Source: Solitalea lacus (lineage in GTDB: Bacteria; Bacteroidota; Bacteroidia; Sphingobacteriales; Sphingobacteriaceae). Taken from it: DNA of 64,000 nucleotides. The first letter of the stretch is position 1, and every line of letters begins with the position of its first letter. The notes beneath the pieces were generated by a model that ran no database searches, was not told the origin of the DNA, and worked only from the letters and a program-made list of their open reading frames with translations. The stretch spans positions 558,001 to 622,000 of the forward strand of contig NZ_CP091740.1 in the NCBI RefSeq assembly GCF_022014595.1, read 5' to 3'. Positions 54,011-61,582 of the stretch are shown piece after piece. Made by a program: the position numbers and the translations under genes.

Positions 54011-54481
54011 ATGAAAGCAGCCTCGCTTAATGAACTTAAAAAAGAACTAGTCGAATTATCGCCGGTACAGCTTACTGCCATTTGTTTGAGAATTGCCAAA
54101 TACAAAAAGGAAAATAAGGAGCTGTTGACCTATTTGTTGTTTGAAGCGGATAATGAACCAGCATATATTGAATCAGTTAAACAGGAAATTGATGAGTACT
54201 TTGCCGGAATAACCAAATCTAACATTTACCTGTCGCTTAAATCAATTCGAAAAACATTAAGAATAACTAAAAAGTATATTAAATATTCAGGCGATAAGCA
54301 AACTGAGGCGGAGTTGTTAATACATTTTTGTAAGACATTAAAACATTCGGGGATTAAAATAGGATCAAGTACAGCTTTATTCAATTTATATCAGCAACAG
54401 CTTAAAAATATAAACAAAGCTATTGATAAGTTGCATGAGGACTTACAATACGATTTCAGACAAGAATTAGAAAGCTTATAA
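54011..54481 (+). CDS. Small helical protein of unknown function
   Basis: A 156-residue, mostly alpha-helical, Lys/Glu-rich protein with no signal peptide or membrane helix. It begins MKAASLNELKKELVELSPVQ and has IYLSLKSIRKTLRITKKYIK in the middle, and ALFNLYQQQLKNINKAIDKL near the end. It starts 25 bp after the ALDH gene and may share its transcript. I do not recognise a family; it has the look of a conserved Bacteroidota protein. Codon use is like its neighbours. Confidence 0.65.
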   Translation: MKAASLNELKKELVELSPVQLTAICLRIAKYKKENKELLTYLLFEADNEPAYIESVKQEIDEYFAGITKSNIYLSLKSIRKTLRITKKYIKYSGDKQTEAELLIHFCKTLKHSGIKIGSSTALFNLYQQQLKNINKAIDKLHEDLQYDFRQELESL

Positions 54482-54530
54482 TCAAATTGAATAAGCCTTA
54501 AATAATCAGATTGGATTTGGTAAAATAAAG

Positions 54531-54567
54531 AACGGCAGTCTACTTTGTAAACTGCCGTTGCTTTTTT
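54531..54567. terminator. Bidirectional terminator
   Basis: AACGGCAGT (54531-54539) pairs with ACTGCCGTT (54551-54559), followed by GCTTTTTT on the plus strand. It separates the convergent small helical protein gene and TonB-domain gene; the T-tract overlaps the latter's stop. Confidence 0.75.
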
Positions 54568-55042
54568 AGCTCATTTTTAATTTAAAGTCAATTGGAAGTG
54601 TGTATTTAGCATTCACTCTTTTACCATAATGTACAGCAGGTGTCCATCTAGGCATCGCTTTAATTATTCGGACAGCTTCTTCAGATAAACCGTCTTTTAG
54701 TTTTTTTATGACTCTAATATCAGTTAGAGTTCCGTCTTTTCTAACTACAAATGATACAGAAACTCTTCCTTGAGTGTTTTTTTCCAATGCTCGCTGTGGA
54801 TATTGAAGGTTTCTGTTGATGAAGTTCACCAATGCAGTGTTGCCTCCTGGAAATCTTGGCGGGTTTTCTACATAAAGGTATACATCATCGTCGCTCTGTT
54901 GTTGCGATTCAGTATGGTTGACAACAATTAGGGCATTACTATTAATAACATTAGTAGTAAAAGATGAACATAGCAAACAAGTACTGATTGCCAAAACGCC
55001 CAACACTGAACCTTTTTGGGAAAGAGATTTTAAGCTTAGCAT
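54566..55042 (-). CDS. TonB C-terminal domain protein
   Basis: A 158-residue protein. Residues ~12-30 are hydrophobic (VLGVLAISTCLLCSSFTT) and act as a signal or anchor. Residues ~60-158 are a TonB C-terminal domain: PPRFPGGNTALVNFINRNLQ, then YPQRALEKNTQGRVSVSFVV, then RIIKAMPRWTPAVHYGKRVN. The FPGG...YP form is the usual Bacteroidota version. There is no proline-rich spacer or ExbBD nearby, so it probably is not a full energy transducer; such short proteins may instead bind outer-membrane receptors or act as periplasmic adaptors. Confidence 0.85.
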   Translation of the reverse strand: MLSLKSLSQKGSVLGVLAISTCLLCSSFTTNVINSNALIVVNHTESQQQSDDDVYLYVENPPRFPGGNTALVNFINRNLQYPQRALEKNTQGRVSVSFVVRKDGTLTDIRVIKKLKDGLSEEAVRIIKAMPRWTPAVHYGKRVNAKYTLPIDFKLKMS

Positions 55043-55250
55043 TTTAAATAGATGGTTTAATAGTTTATGGTCCTAAAGTAATTGTTTTCGGATTGATTAT
55101 CCTAACTATTATTAAAAAAACAAGAATGATAGTTAATGTTATGTGTGCTTCTGTTATTCTAATTTACTTTGATAATCTGCTTAATATTAATAGATTAGGA
55201 ATGATTCTGGAAGGATTTTAAATCATAAGAAAGTGAATATTGAAAGGAAA

Positions 55251-56897
55251 ATGATAGAGGGTTATAAAACCCATGATGTGTTTAACCAGCCTCCTCCATT
55301 GGAAGATTATAATCTCTATTTAACCAACCCAATTCTGAAGGGTTGTGTTGAGCAGTTTAATGCGTCCTGGGCTCATCTTCAACTAACTAAATTCGGTGCA
55401 CAAATGGGAAGTTCGAAAGTAATACAATGGGGCTTTCTGGCAAACCAATTCACTCCTGCTCTAAAAGCTTTTAATCGATTTGGTTTCCGAATTAATGAGG
55501 TTGATTTTCATCCCTCTTGGCATGAACTTATGCATTTGGCAATGGCTAATCGCTTGCATAACCTGCCTTGGGTTGACCAACAGCCATATTGTCATAGTGT
55601 TAGGGCTGCACTTATGATGATGGCTTCGGAGGTTGAGTTTGGTCATCTATGTCCTATTTCAATGACTTTCTCTATTTATCCTGTGCTGAATAAACAGGCT
55701 CCGAAAGCTTTAAAAGATTGGTTGGGTAAACTATTGAGCAATGAGTATGATGCCCGATATTTGCCATTTGATAAAAAAAATGGTGTTTTGTGTGGGATGG
55801 CCATGACTGAAAAACAAGGTGGTTCGGATGTAAGGGCTAATACTTCATGGGCTAAATCAATAAATGATACGGACTTTCTTTTGACTGGGCATAAGTGGTT
55901 TTGTTCAGCTCCAATGGTGGATGCATTTCTGGTGCTGGCTCAGGCTCCTAAAGGTTTGTCGTGTTTTTTTATGCCTCGATATACTCCTGATGGTCAGCTT
56001 AACAATTACTCTATACAACGCTTGAAAGACAAGCTGGGCAACAGATCCAATGCTTCAGGAGAAATTGAGTTTACTGATGCTTACGCGGTTTTATTAGGCG
56101 AGGAAGGTCGTGGGGTGGCCACTATAATTGAAATGGTAAATCATACTCGCTTAGATTGTGCTATAGGCTCAACGGGGTTACTGCATCAGGCTACAGTTCA
56201 GGCAATACACCATTGTCAAAATCGCTCGGCGTTTGGCAAAAAGTTGATTAATCAGCCTATTATGCTCAATGTATTAGCCGATTTATGTCTCGAAACCGAA
56301 GCAGCCACTCAATTAGCTATGCGATTGGCCTTAGCATTTGATAATGAAAATAAATCAGAGCAGGAAGAGGTCTTTAAACGTATTGTTACACCTATCGCGA
56401 AATTCTGGATTTGTAAACGAACACCAGCAATGGTATATGAAGCCTTGGAATGTTTAGGTGGAGCTGGCTTTATTGAAGAATCTATCTTGCCTCGTCTTTA
56501 CAGAGAGGCTCCTTTGAATGCAGTTTGGGAAGGTTCAGGCAATGTTATTTGCCTCGATGTTATTCGTGCAATGCAAACTCAATCCAATTCATTGAAAAGT
56601 GTTATTTCAGAGTTGGAGTTGGCTTTAGGAATAAATCCTCTGTTAGATAAATTTATTAGGGACTTTGTTAAAAAAAGTTCAGCTTCACTATTGGAAAATA
56701 ATGAAGCTGAAAGTAGAACATTAGTTGAGCACATGGCGAAGCTATTACAAGCATCATTATTGACTCGTTATTCACCTGAGTATGTTGCAGAGGCATTTGT
56801 TGAATCAAGATTGGTCAACAATCACAGCCTTGTTGGAACCCTTTCTTCAAAACACAATTTCAAAGAGATTGTTAACCGGATGTGGTTGGGTGTTTAA
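55251..56897 (+). CDS. AidB-like acyl-CoA dehydrogenase-fold flavoprotein
   Basis: A 548-residue protein from the ATG at 55251 (a GTG at 55233 is also possible). The start THDVFNQPPPLEDYNLY mirrors E. coli AidB. The acyl-CoA dehydrogenase fold has AMTEKQGGSDVRANTSWA, GHKWFCSAPMVDAFLVLAQA, EEGRGVATIIEMVNHTRLDC and ALECLGGAGFIEESILPRLY, then REAPLNAVWEGSGNVICLDV, with the family Arg and Glu-like positions present. AidB binds FAD and DNA and is part of the adaptive response to alkylation, though its true substrate is unknown. No ada or alkB is nearby. Its stop overlaps gldH by 4 bp (convergent). Confidence 0.88.
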   Translation: MIEGYKTHDVFNQPPPLEDYNLYLTNPILKGCVEQFNASWAHLQLTKFGAQMGSSKVIQWGFLANQFTPALKAFNRFGFRINEVDFHPSWHELMHLAMANRLHNLPWVDQQPYCHSVRAALMMMASEVEFGHLCPISMTFSIYPVLNKQAPKALKDWLGKLLSNEYDARYLPFDKKNGVLCGMAMTEKQGGSDVRANTSWAKSINDTDFLLTGHKWFCSAPMVDAFLVLAQAPKGLSCFFMPRYTPDGQLNNYSIQRLKDKLGNRSNASGEIEFTDAYAVLLGEEGRGVATIIEMVNHTRLDCAIGSTGLLHQATVQAIHHCQNRSAFGKKLINQPIMLNVLADLCLETEAATQLAMRLALAFDNENKSEQEEVFKRIVTPIAKFWICKRTPAMVYEALECLGGAGFIEESILPRLYREAPLNAVWEGSGNVICLDVIRAMQTQSNSLKSVISELELALGINPLLDKFIRDFVKKSSASLLENNEAESRTLVEHMAKLLQASLLTRYSPEYVAEAFVESRLVNNHSLVGTLSSKHNFKEIVNRMWLGV

Positions 56898-57370
56898 TTT
56901 TTGAATAATTGAATGCCCACATCAGATATCTCTTTTAACGGATCATCACGCATGAATTGCTCCAATTCAATCCGATATTGACCAGGTTTAGAGAAGTCAA
57001 TCCCGTTGGTTATAAATATTTTTTTCGCTAGTAGTTTCCCTGTACCTGAACCCAGCCATTTACCGTCATTCTCAGCTAATTTAACCTCAACAATACGGGT
57101 GGTTTGCATCTTCCCATCAGGGTTTTTTACATACAGCCTGAAAAAAATATTCGAATATTTATAATCATCTGTATGCCTTAGGTTCAAATAAAGTGAATAC
57201 TTGCCCGTCTGATCAAGTTTAACATCATATACGGCTTTGTCATTTGAAAACCAGCCTTTAGGATCTATGGTTAGAGTGTTATTATAAACAGCACTATCAG
57301 TGCAGGAGTATAACAGTGAACTTAATATAATAGCCAAAAGGCTGCTAAACAATAGTTTTGAACGAAACAT
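56894..57370 (-). CDS. gldH: Gliding motility lipoprotein GldH
   Basis: A 158-residue lipoprotein (lipobox LLYSC, Cys23). The sequence fits GldH: YNNTLTIDPKGWFSNDKAVY, YSLYLNLRHTDDYKYSNIFF, KWLGSGTGKLLAKKIFI and GQYRIELEQFMRDD. GldH is needed for gliding in Flavobacterium and is also kept in many non-gliding Bacteroidota, so the gene alone does not prove motility. It starts directly after the ricT stop (TAAATG) and is third in the holB-ricT-gldH run. Confidence 0.9.
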   Translation of the reverse strand: MFRSKLLFSSLLAIILSSLLYSCTDSAVYNNTLTIDPKGWFSNDKAVYDVKLDQTGKYSLYLNLRHTDDYKYSNIFFRLYVKNPDGKMQTTRIVEVKLAENDGKWLGSGTGKLLAKKIFITNGIDFSKPGQYRIELEQFMRDDPLKEISDVGIQLFKN

Positions 57371-58759
57371 TTATTGCTTGGTTGAATTATTGTTGTTAGT
57401 TGGTTTTTGATTATTCCGTTGTTGGTTAGGACGGCGCTGTTGGTTTTTATTACCCCCTCCTTGTTGTGGACGATTAGGTCCTTCTCCTTGTTTTGAGCTG
57501 CGTTGTTGTGGATTGTTGGACTGCTGCTGACGACTTTGTTGTTGCGGCTTTCCACCTCCTTGCTGTTGACGTTCCTGAACTGGTTGTTGCTCACGAGCCT
57601 CCTGACGAGGAGCGTTTGAATCACCTTTTGATTTTTTCTTTTTCTTCTTTTTCTTATTTTTCTCGTCGAGACGAGTTAATGAATCTTGCCCAACAACATT
57701 TTCAAAGTCAAATGCAACATCTTTTACTCCTGTTGTTGTAGTGGTATATTCAACTGCTTTAAGGTCAACAGACTTTTGGCCTTTGGCGTTTGAGGCTAAA
57801 ATTTCTTTTACCTTACCAACTTCCAATGGAATCCAGTCAGTTACACCCTCATAGCTAAACCACATGATACGTTTAAAAATGTCGGTTTTTTGTAATCGGG
57901 CAAATCCTCTCTCGGTTTGTAAGCCAGTTACATTTTCCGGAATATCTTTAAGGGCGTCAATGTAAGTATCAAGTTCATAGTTTAAGCAACATTTTAGCTT
58001 ACCACATTGACCTGCCAGTTTAAGCGTGTTAAGGGAAAGATTCTGATAGCGGGCTGCAGCTGTTGAAACAGTACGAAAATCTGTAAGCCAGGTTGAGCAG
58101 CATAGTTCACGACCGCAGGAGCCGATTCCTCCTAGGCGACTAGCTTCTTGGCGCATACCTATTTGACGCATTTCAATGCGAATTTTAAAGGCCTCGGCCA
58201 TACGCTTAATTAACTCACGGAAGTCCACACGGTCATCAGCCGTATAGTAAAAAGTGGCTTTGGTTTTATCGCCTTGATAATCAACATCACTTAGCTTCAT
58301 TTTAAGGCCGAGTTCAAGGGCCAAGGTACGAGCCTTGTGCATAGTTTCATACTCAAGACCTTTGGCTAATTTCCACTTATCAATATCAGATTGGTTAGCT
58401 TTACGGATGATTTTTTTGAATTCGGCGCTGTCTTTTACCCCTTTCTTTTTCATCTGCATACGAACCAGTTCTCCAGTAAGGGAAACATGTCCCAGGTCAT
58501 ATCCTCCCTGATTACCTTCAACGGCTACCATTTCTCCCATTTCGAGGTAAAAGTTACTAGGATTCAAGTAAAAATCTTTACGTGAGCCTTTAAATTTTAC
58601 TTCAACAATGTTAAATGGTTTATAGTGTGATGGCAGGTCCATGTCGGCCAGCCAATCGTAAACATCAAGCTTACTACATCCTCCATCGGTTAAGCACGAA
58701 CCATTGCTTTTGCATCCGGCCGGTGTGCATCCTCCGGTTGAACAGGTACTACATCCCAT
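57371..58759 (-). CDS. ricT: RicT/YaaT-like PSP1 protein with extra cysteine-rich start and Q/N-rich tail
   Basis: A 462-residue protein. The PSP1 core (about 45-285) holds the conserved cysteines of RicT in GIGSCGRELCCSTWL (Cys215, 220, 221) and AGQCGKLKCCLNYE (Cys252, 257, 258). In Bacillus, RicT with RicA and RicF carries two [4Fe-4S] clusters and assists RNase Y in RNA maturation. Here the first 28 residues add six more cysteines (3, 6, 11, 16, 22, 28) in a Gly/Ser-rich stretch. The last ~90 residues are Lys-rich and then Gln/Asn/Arg-rich low complexity. Partner proteins RicA/RicF are not seen in the window. It is downstream of holB and abuts gldH. Confidence 0.88.
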   Translation of the reverse strand: MGCSTCSTGGCTPAGCKSNGSCLTDGGCSKLDVYDWLADMDLPSHYKPFNIVEVKFKGSRKDFYLNPSNFYLEMGEMVAVEGNQGGYDLGHVSLTGELVRMQMKKKGVKDSAEFKKIIRKANQSDIDKWKLAKGLEYETMHKARTLALELGLKMKLSDVDYQGDKTKATFYYTADDRVDFRELIKRMAEAFKIRIEMRQIGMRQEASRLGGIGSCGRELCCSTWLTDFRTVSTAAARYQNLSLNTLKLAGQCGKLKCCLNYELDTYIDALKDIPENVTGLQTERGFARLQKTDIFKRIMWFSYEGVTDWIPLEVGKVKEILASNAKGQKSVDLKAVEYTTTTTGVKDVAFDFENVVGQDSLTRLDEKNKKKKKKKKSKGDSNAPRQEAREQQPVQERQQQGGGKPQQQSRQQQSNNPQQRSSKQGEGPNRPQQGGGNKNQQRRPNQQRNNQKPTNNNNSTKQ

Positions 58760-58773
58760 AATTTATATAATGA

Positions 58774-58810
58774 ATAATCTGTTTGGGAAATTTATACCCA
58801 AACAGATTAT
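58774..58810 (-). promoter_or_regulatory. Perfect hairpin in the holB-ricT gap, ricT leader
   Basis: A 14-bp perfect inverted repeat (58774-58787 with 58797-58810) with a 9-nt loop lies between the holB stop (58825) and the ricT start (58759), ending 14 nt before the ricT ATG. It has no T-run after it on the minus strand, so it is not a simple terminator. An attenuator, RNA-processing or stability element is possible. Confidence 0.5.
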
Positions 58811-58824
58811 GAAAATCTAAAAAT

Positions 58825-59940
58825 TTAACTTCGCAAATAACGATTAATTTGCAAAGATACATCTAAAAATAAAATTTTAGGGTTAGCATTTCTTTCAACA
58901 TGATAGATTGCTTCTTCAAAGCATTTTATCAACTTTTCGCCTTTTTGAATGCCTACCAACGCTGAGAACTTGCTAACGAAGTCGAGCTCCTCACCCTCTA
59001 AATAAATCATTTCCTTGGCCCCGTCTCCATATAACAAACAATCACGAATAATGTTCAATCCATAGCGGATGAAGTTTTTTTGACGTTCGCGCCCAATTTT
59101 GGCAAAATCTTCTACCCATTTTACAATTCCGGTTCCGTTGCCAGTATAACATAAGCGCATCCAATCGGCGAAACTGCCGGTTTCCTTGTTTTCTTCCTCA
59201 TTGAAAATCGAGTAGGCTGTAGCCATGTTGCCATTTGATAAATAAGCAATACGATTCGCTTGTGCCGAGTCGCTCTGGTGGTTATCTATAAAGTGCTGTT
59301 GAATGTCCTTATTGCTTAGCTTATTGATTTTAATAAGTTGTGTTCGCGAAAGAATAGTATTCAGCATCTTGTCACGGTTTTCGGCTACTAATAAGAACAG
59401 GGTTTTATGTGCAGGCTCTTCAATAATTTTCAGTAATGAGTTTCCCTCATTACCCAAGAACTCAGGCAACCACATAATTAGTACCTTAAATTCTGACTCA
59501 AAAGGCTTTAAACTTAACTTTTGAATGATAGCATGGCATTCGGCAATAGGAATGTTAGGTTGCTTGTTTTCGACTTCAAGGTATTTTAACCAAGCATTCA
59601 AAGAAAGGTAATTGTCGGCTGATAAAGCCTTGCGCCATTCCTCAATTACATCAATGCTGGTTTCAACCTTGTTCGTTTTACTGGCAATAAACGGGTATGA
59701 GAAATGCAGATCTGGGTGAATGAACTTTTGGTATTTACGGCAAGAGGAACATTGCCCGCAGGAATCATCATCAAGCTTATTTTCGCAGGCAATATATTGC
59801 GCATAAGCAATAGCCAAGGACATAGCGCCTGAGCCTTCAGGACCCAAAAATAATTGTGCATGGCTAATCCGGTTTTCCTTTACCGATCTAATTAATTGTT
59901 CTTTAACCTCTTTATTGCCTTCAATGTCTTTAAACAGCAT
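58825..59940 (-). CDS. holB: DNA polymerase III subunit delta'
   Basis: A 371-residue clamp-loader subunit. The AAA+ N-terminal part has LFLGPEGSGAMSLAIAYAQY, in which the P-loop lysine is missing, as expected for delta' which does not hydrolyse ATP. The zinc site is CENKLDDDSCGQCSSC (Cys52, 61, 64, 67). SLLKIIEEPAHKTLFLLVAE and TILSRTQLIKI are the conserved sensor-region stretches. It begins the holB-ricT-gldH transcript, an order common in Bacteroidota. Confidence 0.92.
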   Translation of the reverse strand: MLFKDIEGNKEVKEQLIRSVKENRISHAQLFLGPEGSGAMSLAIAYAQYIACENKLDDDSCGQCSSCRKYQKFIHPDLHFSYPFIASKTNKVETSIDVIEEWRKALSADNYLSLNAWLKYLEVENKQPNIPIAECHAIIQKLSLKPFESEFKVLIMWLPEFLGNEGNSLLKIIEEPAHKTLFLLVAENRDKMLNTILSRTQLIKINKLSNKDIQQHFIDNHQSDSAQANRIAYLSNGNMATAYSIFNEEENKETGSFADWMRLCYTGNGTGIVKWVEDFAKIGRERQKNFIRYGLNIIRDCLLYGDGAKEMIYLEGEELDFVSKFSALVGIQKGEKLIKCFEEAIYHVERNANPKILFLDVSLQINRYLRS

Positions 59941-60036
59941 GCTGTAAAGTTCTAAAATATTTTAATGCAATACTAATTAATGCAAACACTCTTAATTATG
60001 CGCTACAATTTACACCTTTGCATTAAATTTTGGCTT

Positions 60037-60459
60037 ATGGCACGATTGATGGCTTTTGATTTTGGTACCAAGCGTTTGGGTATTGCGGTAACGGATCCTT
60101 TGCAAATTATTTCTACTGCATTAACAACAATTCACCCAAAAGATGTGGTTGAATTTTTGAAGAATTACTTGCTGACCGAACAAATAGAAACTTTCATTGT
60201 CGGAGAGCCGAAGCAAATGGATAGCTCACCCTCAGAATCAGCTCGACACGTTGAAGCGTTCATTAATCTTTTAAAAAAACAATTTCCGCAGATTCCGATT
60301 GAGCGAATGGATGAACGGTTTACCTCCAAAATGGCCAGTCAAAGTATTGCCCAAAGTGGCTTGAAGAAAAACGTCAGGCAAAAAAAAGAATTAATAGATA
60401 CTGTAAGTGCGGTCATTATCCTGCAATCGTATATGGAAAAGCGATCGTTTGGGTTCTAA
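60037..60459 (+). CDS. ruvX: Holliday-junction-resolvase-fold nuclease RuvX/YqgF
   Basis: A 140-residue RNase H-fold protein from the ATG at 60037. Two earlier in-frame starts would put 19 AT-coded residues before the fold and cross a likely promoter (CACCTTTG at 60013-60020). It begins ARLMAFDFGTKRLGIAVTDP with the first catalytic Asp, has FIVGEPKQMDSSPSESARHV with the Glu-Pro pair, and RMDERFTSKMASQSI. YqgF/RuvX is involved in 16S rRNA 5' maturation. It is divergent from holB. Confidence 0.93.
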   Translation: MARLMAFDFGTKRLGIAVTDPLQIISTALTTIHPKDVVEFLKNYLLTEQIETFIVGEPKQMDSSPSESARHVEAFINLLKKQFPQIPIERMDERFTSKMASQSIAQSGLKKNVRQKKELIDTVSAVIILQSYMEKRSFGF

Positions 60460-60490
60460 AAGCACGGAAAAAAATCACGACGGTTTTTTG

Positions 60491-60498
60491 TACTTTTG
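60491..60498 (+). promoter_or_regulatory. -7 box of def
   Basis: TACTTTTG matches TAnnTTTG and is followed by CGG, 60 bp before the def ATG. Confidence 0.45.
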
Positions 60499-60503
60499 CG
60501 GTT

Positions 60504-60547
60504 TGTTGAATTTCTACACACACAACCAAATTCAACACGACTTATAA
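60504..60547 (+). promoter_or_regulatory. Inverted repeat in the def leader
   Basis: TGTTGAATTT (60504-60513) is repeated inverted as AAATTCAACA (60538-60547) with a 24-nt loop rich in CA. It begins at about the expected transcript start and ends 11 bp before the def ATG. It could be an RNA stem or an operator. Confidence 0.35.
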
Positions 60548-60558
60548 GTACTAAATAG

Positions 60559-61158
60559 ATGATATTACCAATTACCGCCTATGGCGATCCTGTATTATTA
60601 AAAAAAGCACAACCTATTGATAAGGATTACCCTGATTTATCAGGTTTAATTAACAATATGTTTGAAACCATGTATAATGCCAGTGGTGTGGGTATTGCTG
60701 CTCCTCAGATTGGTCTTTCAATCCGTTTATTTGTTATTGATGCAAAACCATTTGGAGATGATGACGATGATGAGGTAAGTGAAGCAGAATCAAAAGAGCT
60801 AAAAGGGTTTAAACGGGTGTTTATTAATGCAGAAATGCTTGAACAGACTGGTGAAAAATGGGCTTTTACAGAGGGATGTTTAAGCATTCCGGATATTAGG
60901 GAAGACGTGATGCGCCCGGCAAATATCAAGATTAAGTATTATGATGAGAATTGGGATGAGCATATTGAAGACTATTCGGGAATTGCAGCACGTGTAATTC
61001 AGCATGAATACGATCACATTGAGGGTAAATTATTTACCGATTATCTGAATCCGTTAAAAAAAGCTATGTTGAGAGGCCGTTTGGATGCTATTTCTAAAGG
61101 AAACATTAAAACGGATTATAAGATGAAGTTTCCAGTCAAGAAAAAAGGAAGAAGATAA
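60559..61158 (+). CDS. def: Peptide deformylase
   Basis: A 199-residue iron/zinc hydrolase that removes the formyl group from new proteins. All three motifs are present: GVGIAAPQIG (43-52), EGCLS (105-109, metal ligand Cys107) and QHEYDH (148-153, ligands His149 and His153, catalytic Glu150). An acidic insertion GDDDDDEVSEAESKEL (66-81) lengthens the loop after the second strand. The KKGRR end is basic. Monocistronic between its own promoter box and a strong terminator. Confidence 0.96.
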   Translation: MILPITAYGDPVLLKKAQPIDKDYPDLSGLINNMFETMYNASGVGIAAPQIGLSIRLFVIDAKPFGDDDDDEVSEAESKELKGFKRVFINAEMLEQTGEKWAFTEGCLSIPDIREDVMRPANIKIKYYDENWDEHIEDYSGIAARVIQHEYDHIEGKLFTDYLNPLKKAMLRGRLDAISKGNIKTDYKMKFPVKKKGRR

Positions 61159-61173
61159 CAAGAAATATTTAAT

Positions 61174-61216
61174 AAAATAAGAAGCGCAAAAGTTCAACTC
61201 TTGCGCTTCTTATTTT
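61174..61216 (+). terminator. Terminator of def
   Basis: AAAATAAGAAGCGCAA (61174-61189) pairs perfectly over 16 bp with 61201-61216, with an 11-nt loop. It can act on both strands. Confidence 0.8.
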
Positions 61217-61247
61217 ATATGAATTATATTCCTTGTAGCATACTTAA

Positions 61248-61448
61248 TTATCCAATTGGTGGATTATGAACAGTTAACAATTCGATTGTTTTTTTTGTTC
61301 TTAATGTAAGAAATATCCGCCCTATTATGAGAATAATCGACAGAATAAGAAAAGTGTATTTCATAACTGTATGTTGATCAAAACAGGTTACACCTAGAAT
61401 TAATAGAAGGAAGCCTGCAGGCGAAATGGCAGATCGTGATGTTTTCAT
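61248..61448 (-). CDS. Small membrane protein, function unknown
   Basis: From the ATG at 61448 the product has 66 residues with two hydrophobic stretches (ISPAGFLLLILGVTCF and YTFLILSIILIIGRIFLTL), so it is likely a two-helix inner-membrane protein. A TTG at 61490 would add 14 residues. It shares no family I know. It could be a real small gene or a chance reading; the membrane-helix pattern and isolated position between two terminators favour a gene. Confidence 0.45.
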   Translation of the reverse strand: MKTSRSAISPAGFLLLILGVTCFDQHTVMKYTFLILSIILIIGRIFLTLRTKKTIELLTVHNPPIG

Positions 61449-61532
61449 TTTATAAACTGATTTAAGTTTGACTACCAGTAAGTATATCAAACTAAAGTTT
61501 CGTTACAGAGAAATGAAAGGTTATCAAAAAAA

Positions 61533-61560
61533 AATCCTGCCACGGTTGAATGGCAGGATT
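61533..61560 (-). terminator. Terminator of leuB
   Basis: AATCCTGCCA (61533-61542) pairs perfectly with TGGCAGGATT (61551-61560). Eight T follow on the minus strand, 22 bp past the leuB stop. Confidence 0.85.
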
Positions 61561-61582
61561 AAACTACTAAAATTGAAAAATT

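Noticed and set aside
57493-57741. Plus-strand reading opposite the ricT tail and the CAA/TTG-type repeats there
   Set aside because: It is the complement of the Gln/Asn-rich low-complexity tail of RicT; the repeats follow from codon bias for Gln and Asn, not from a minisatellite.
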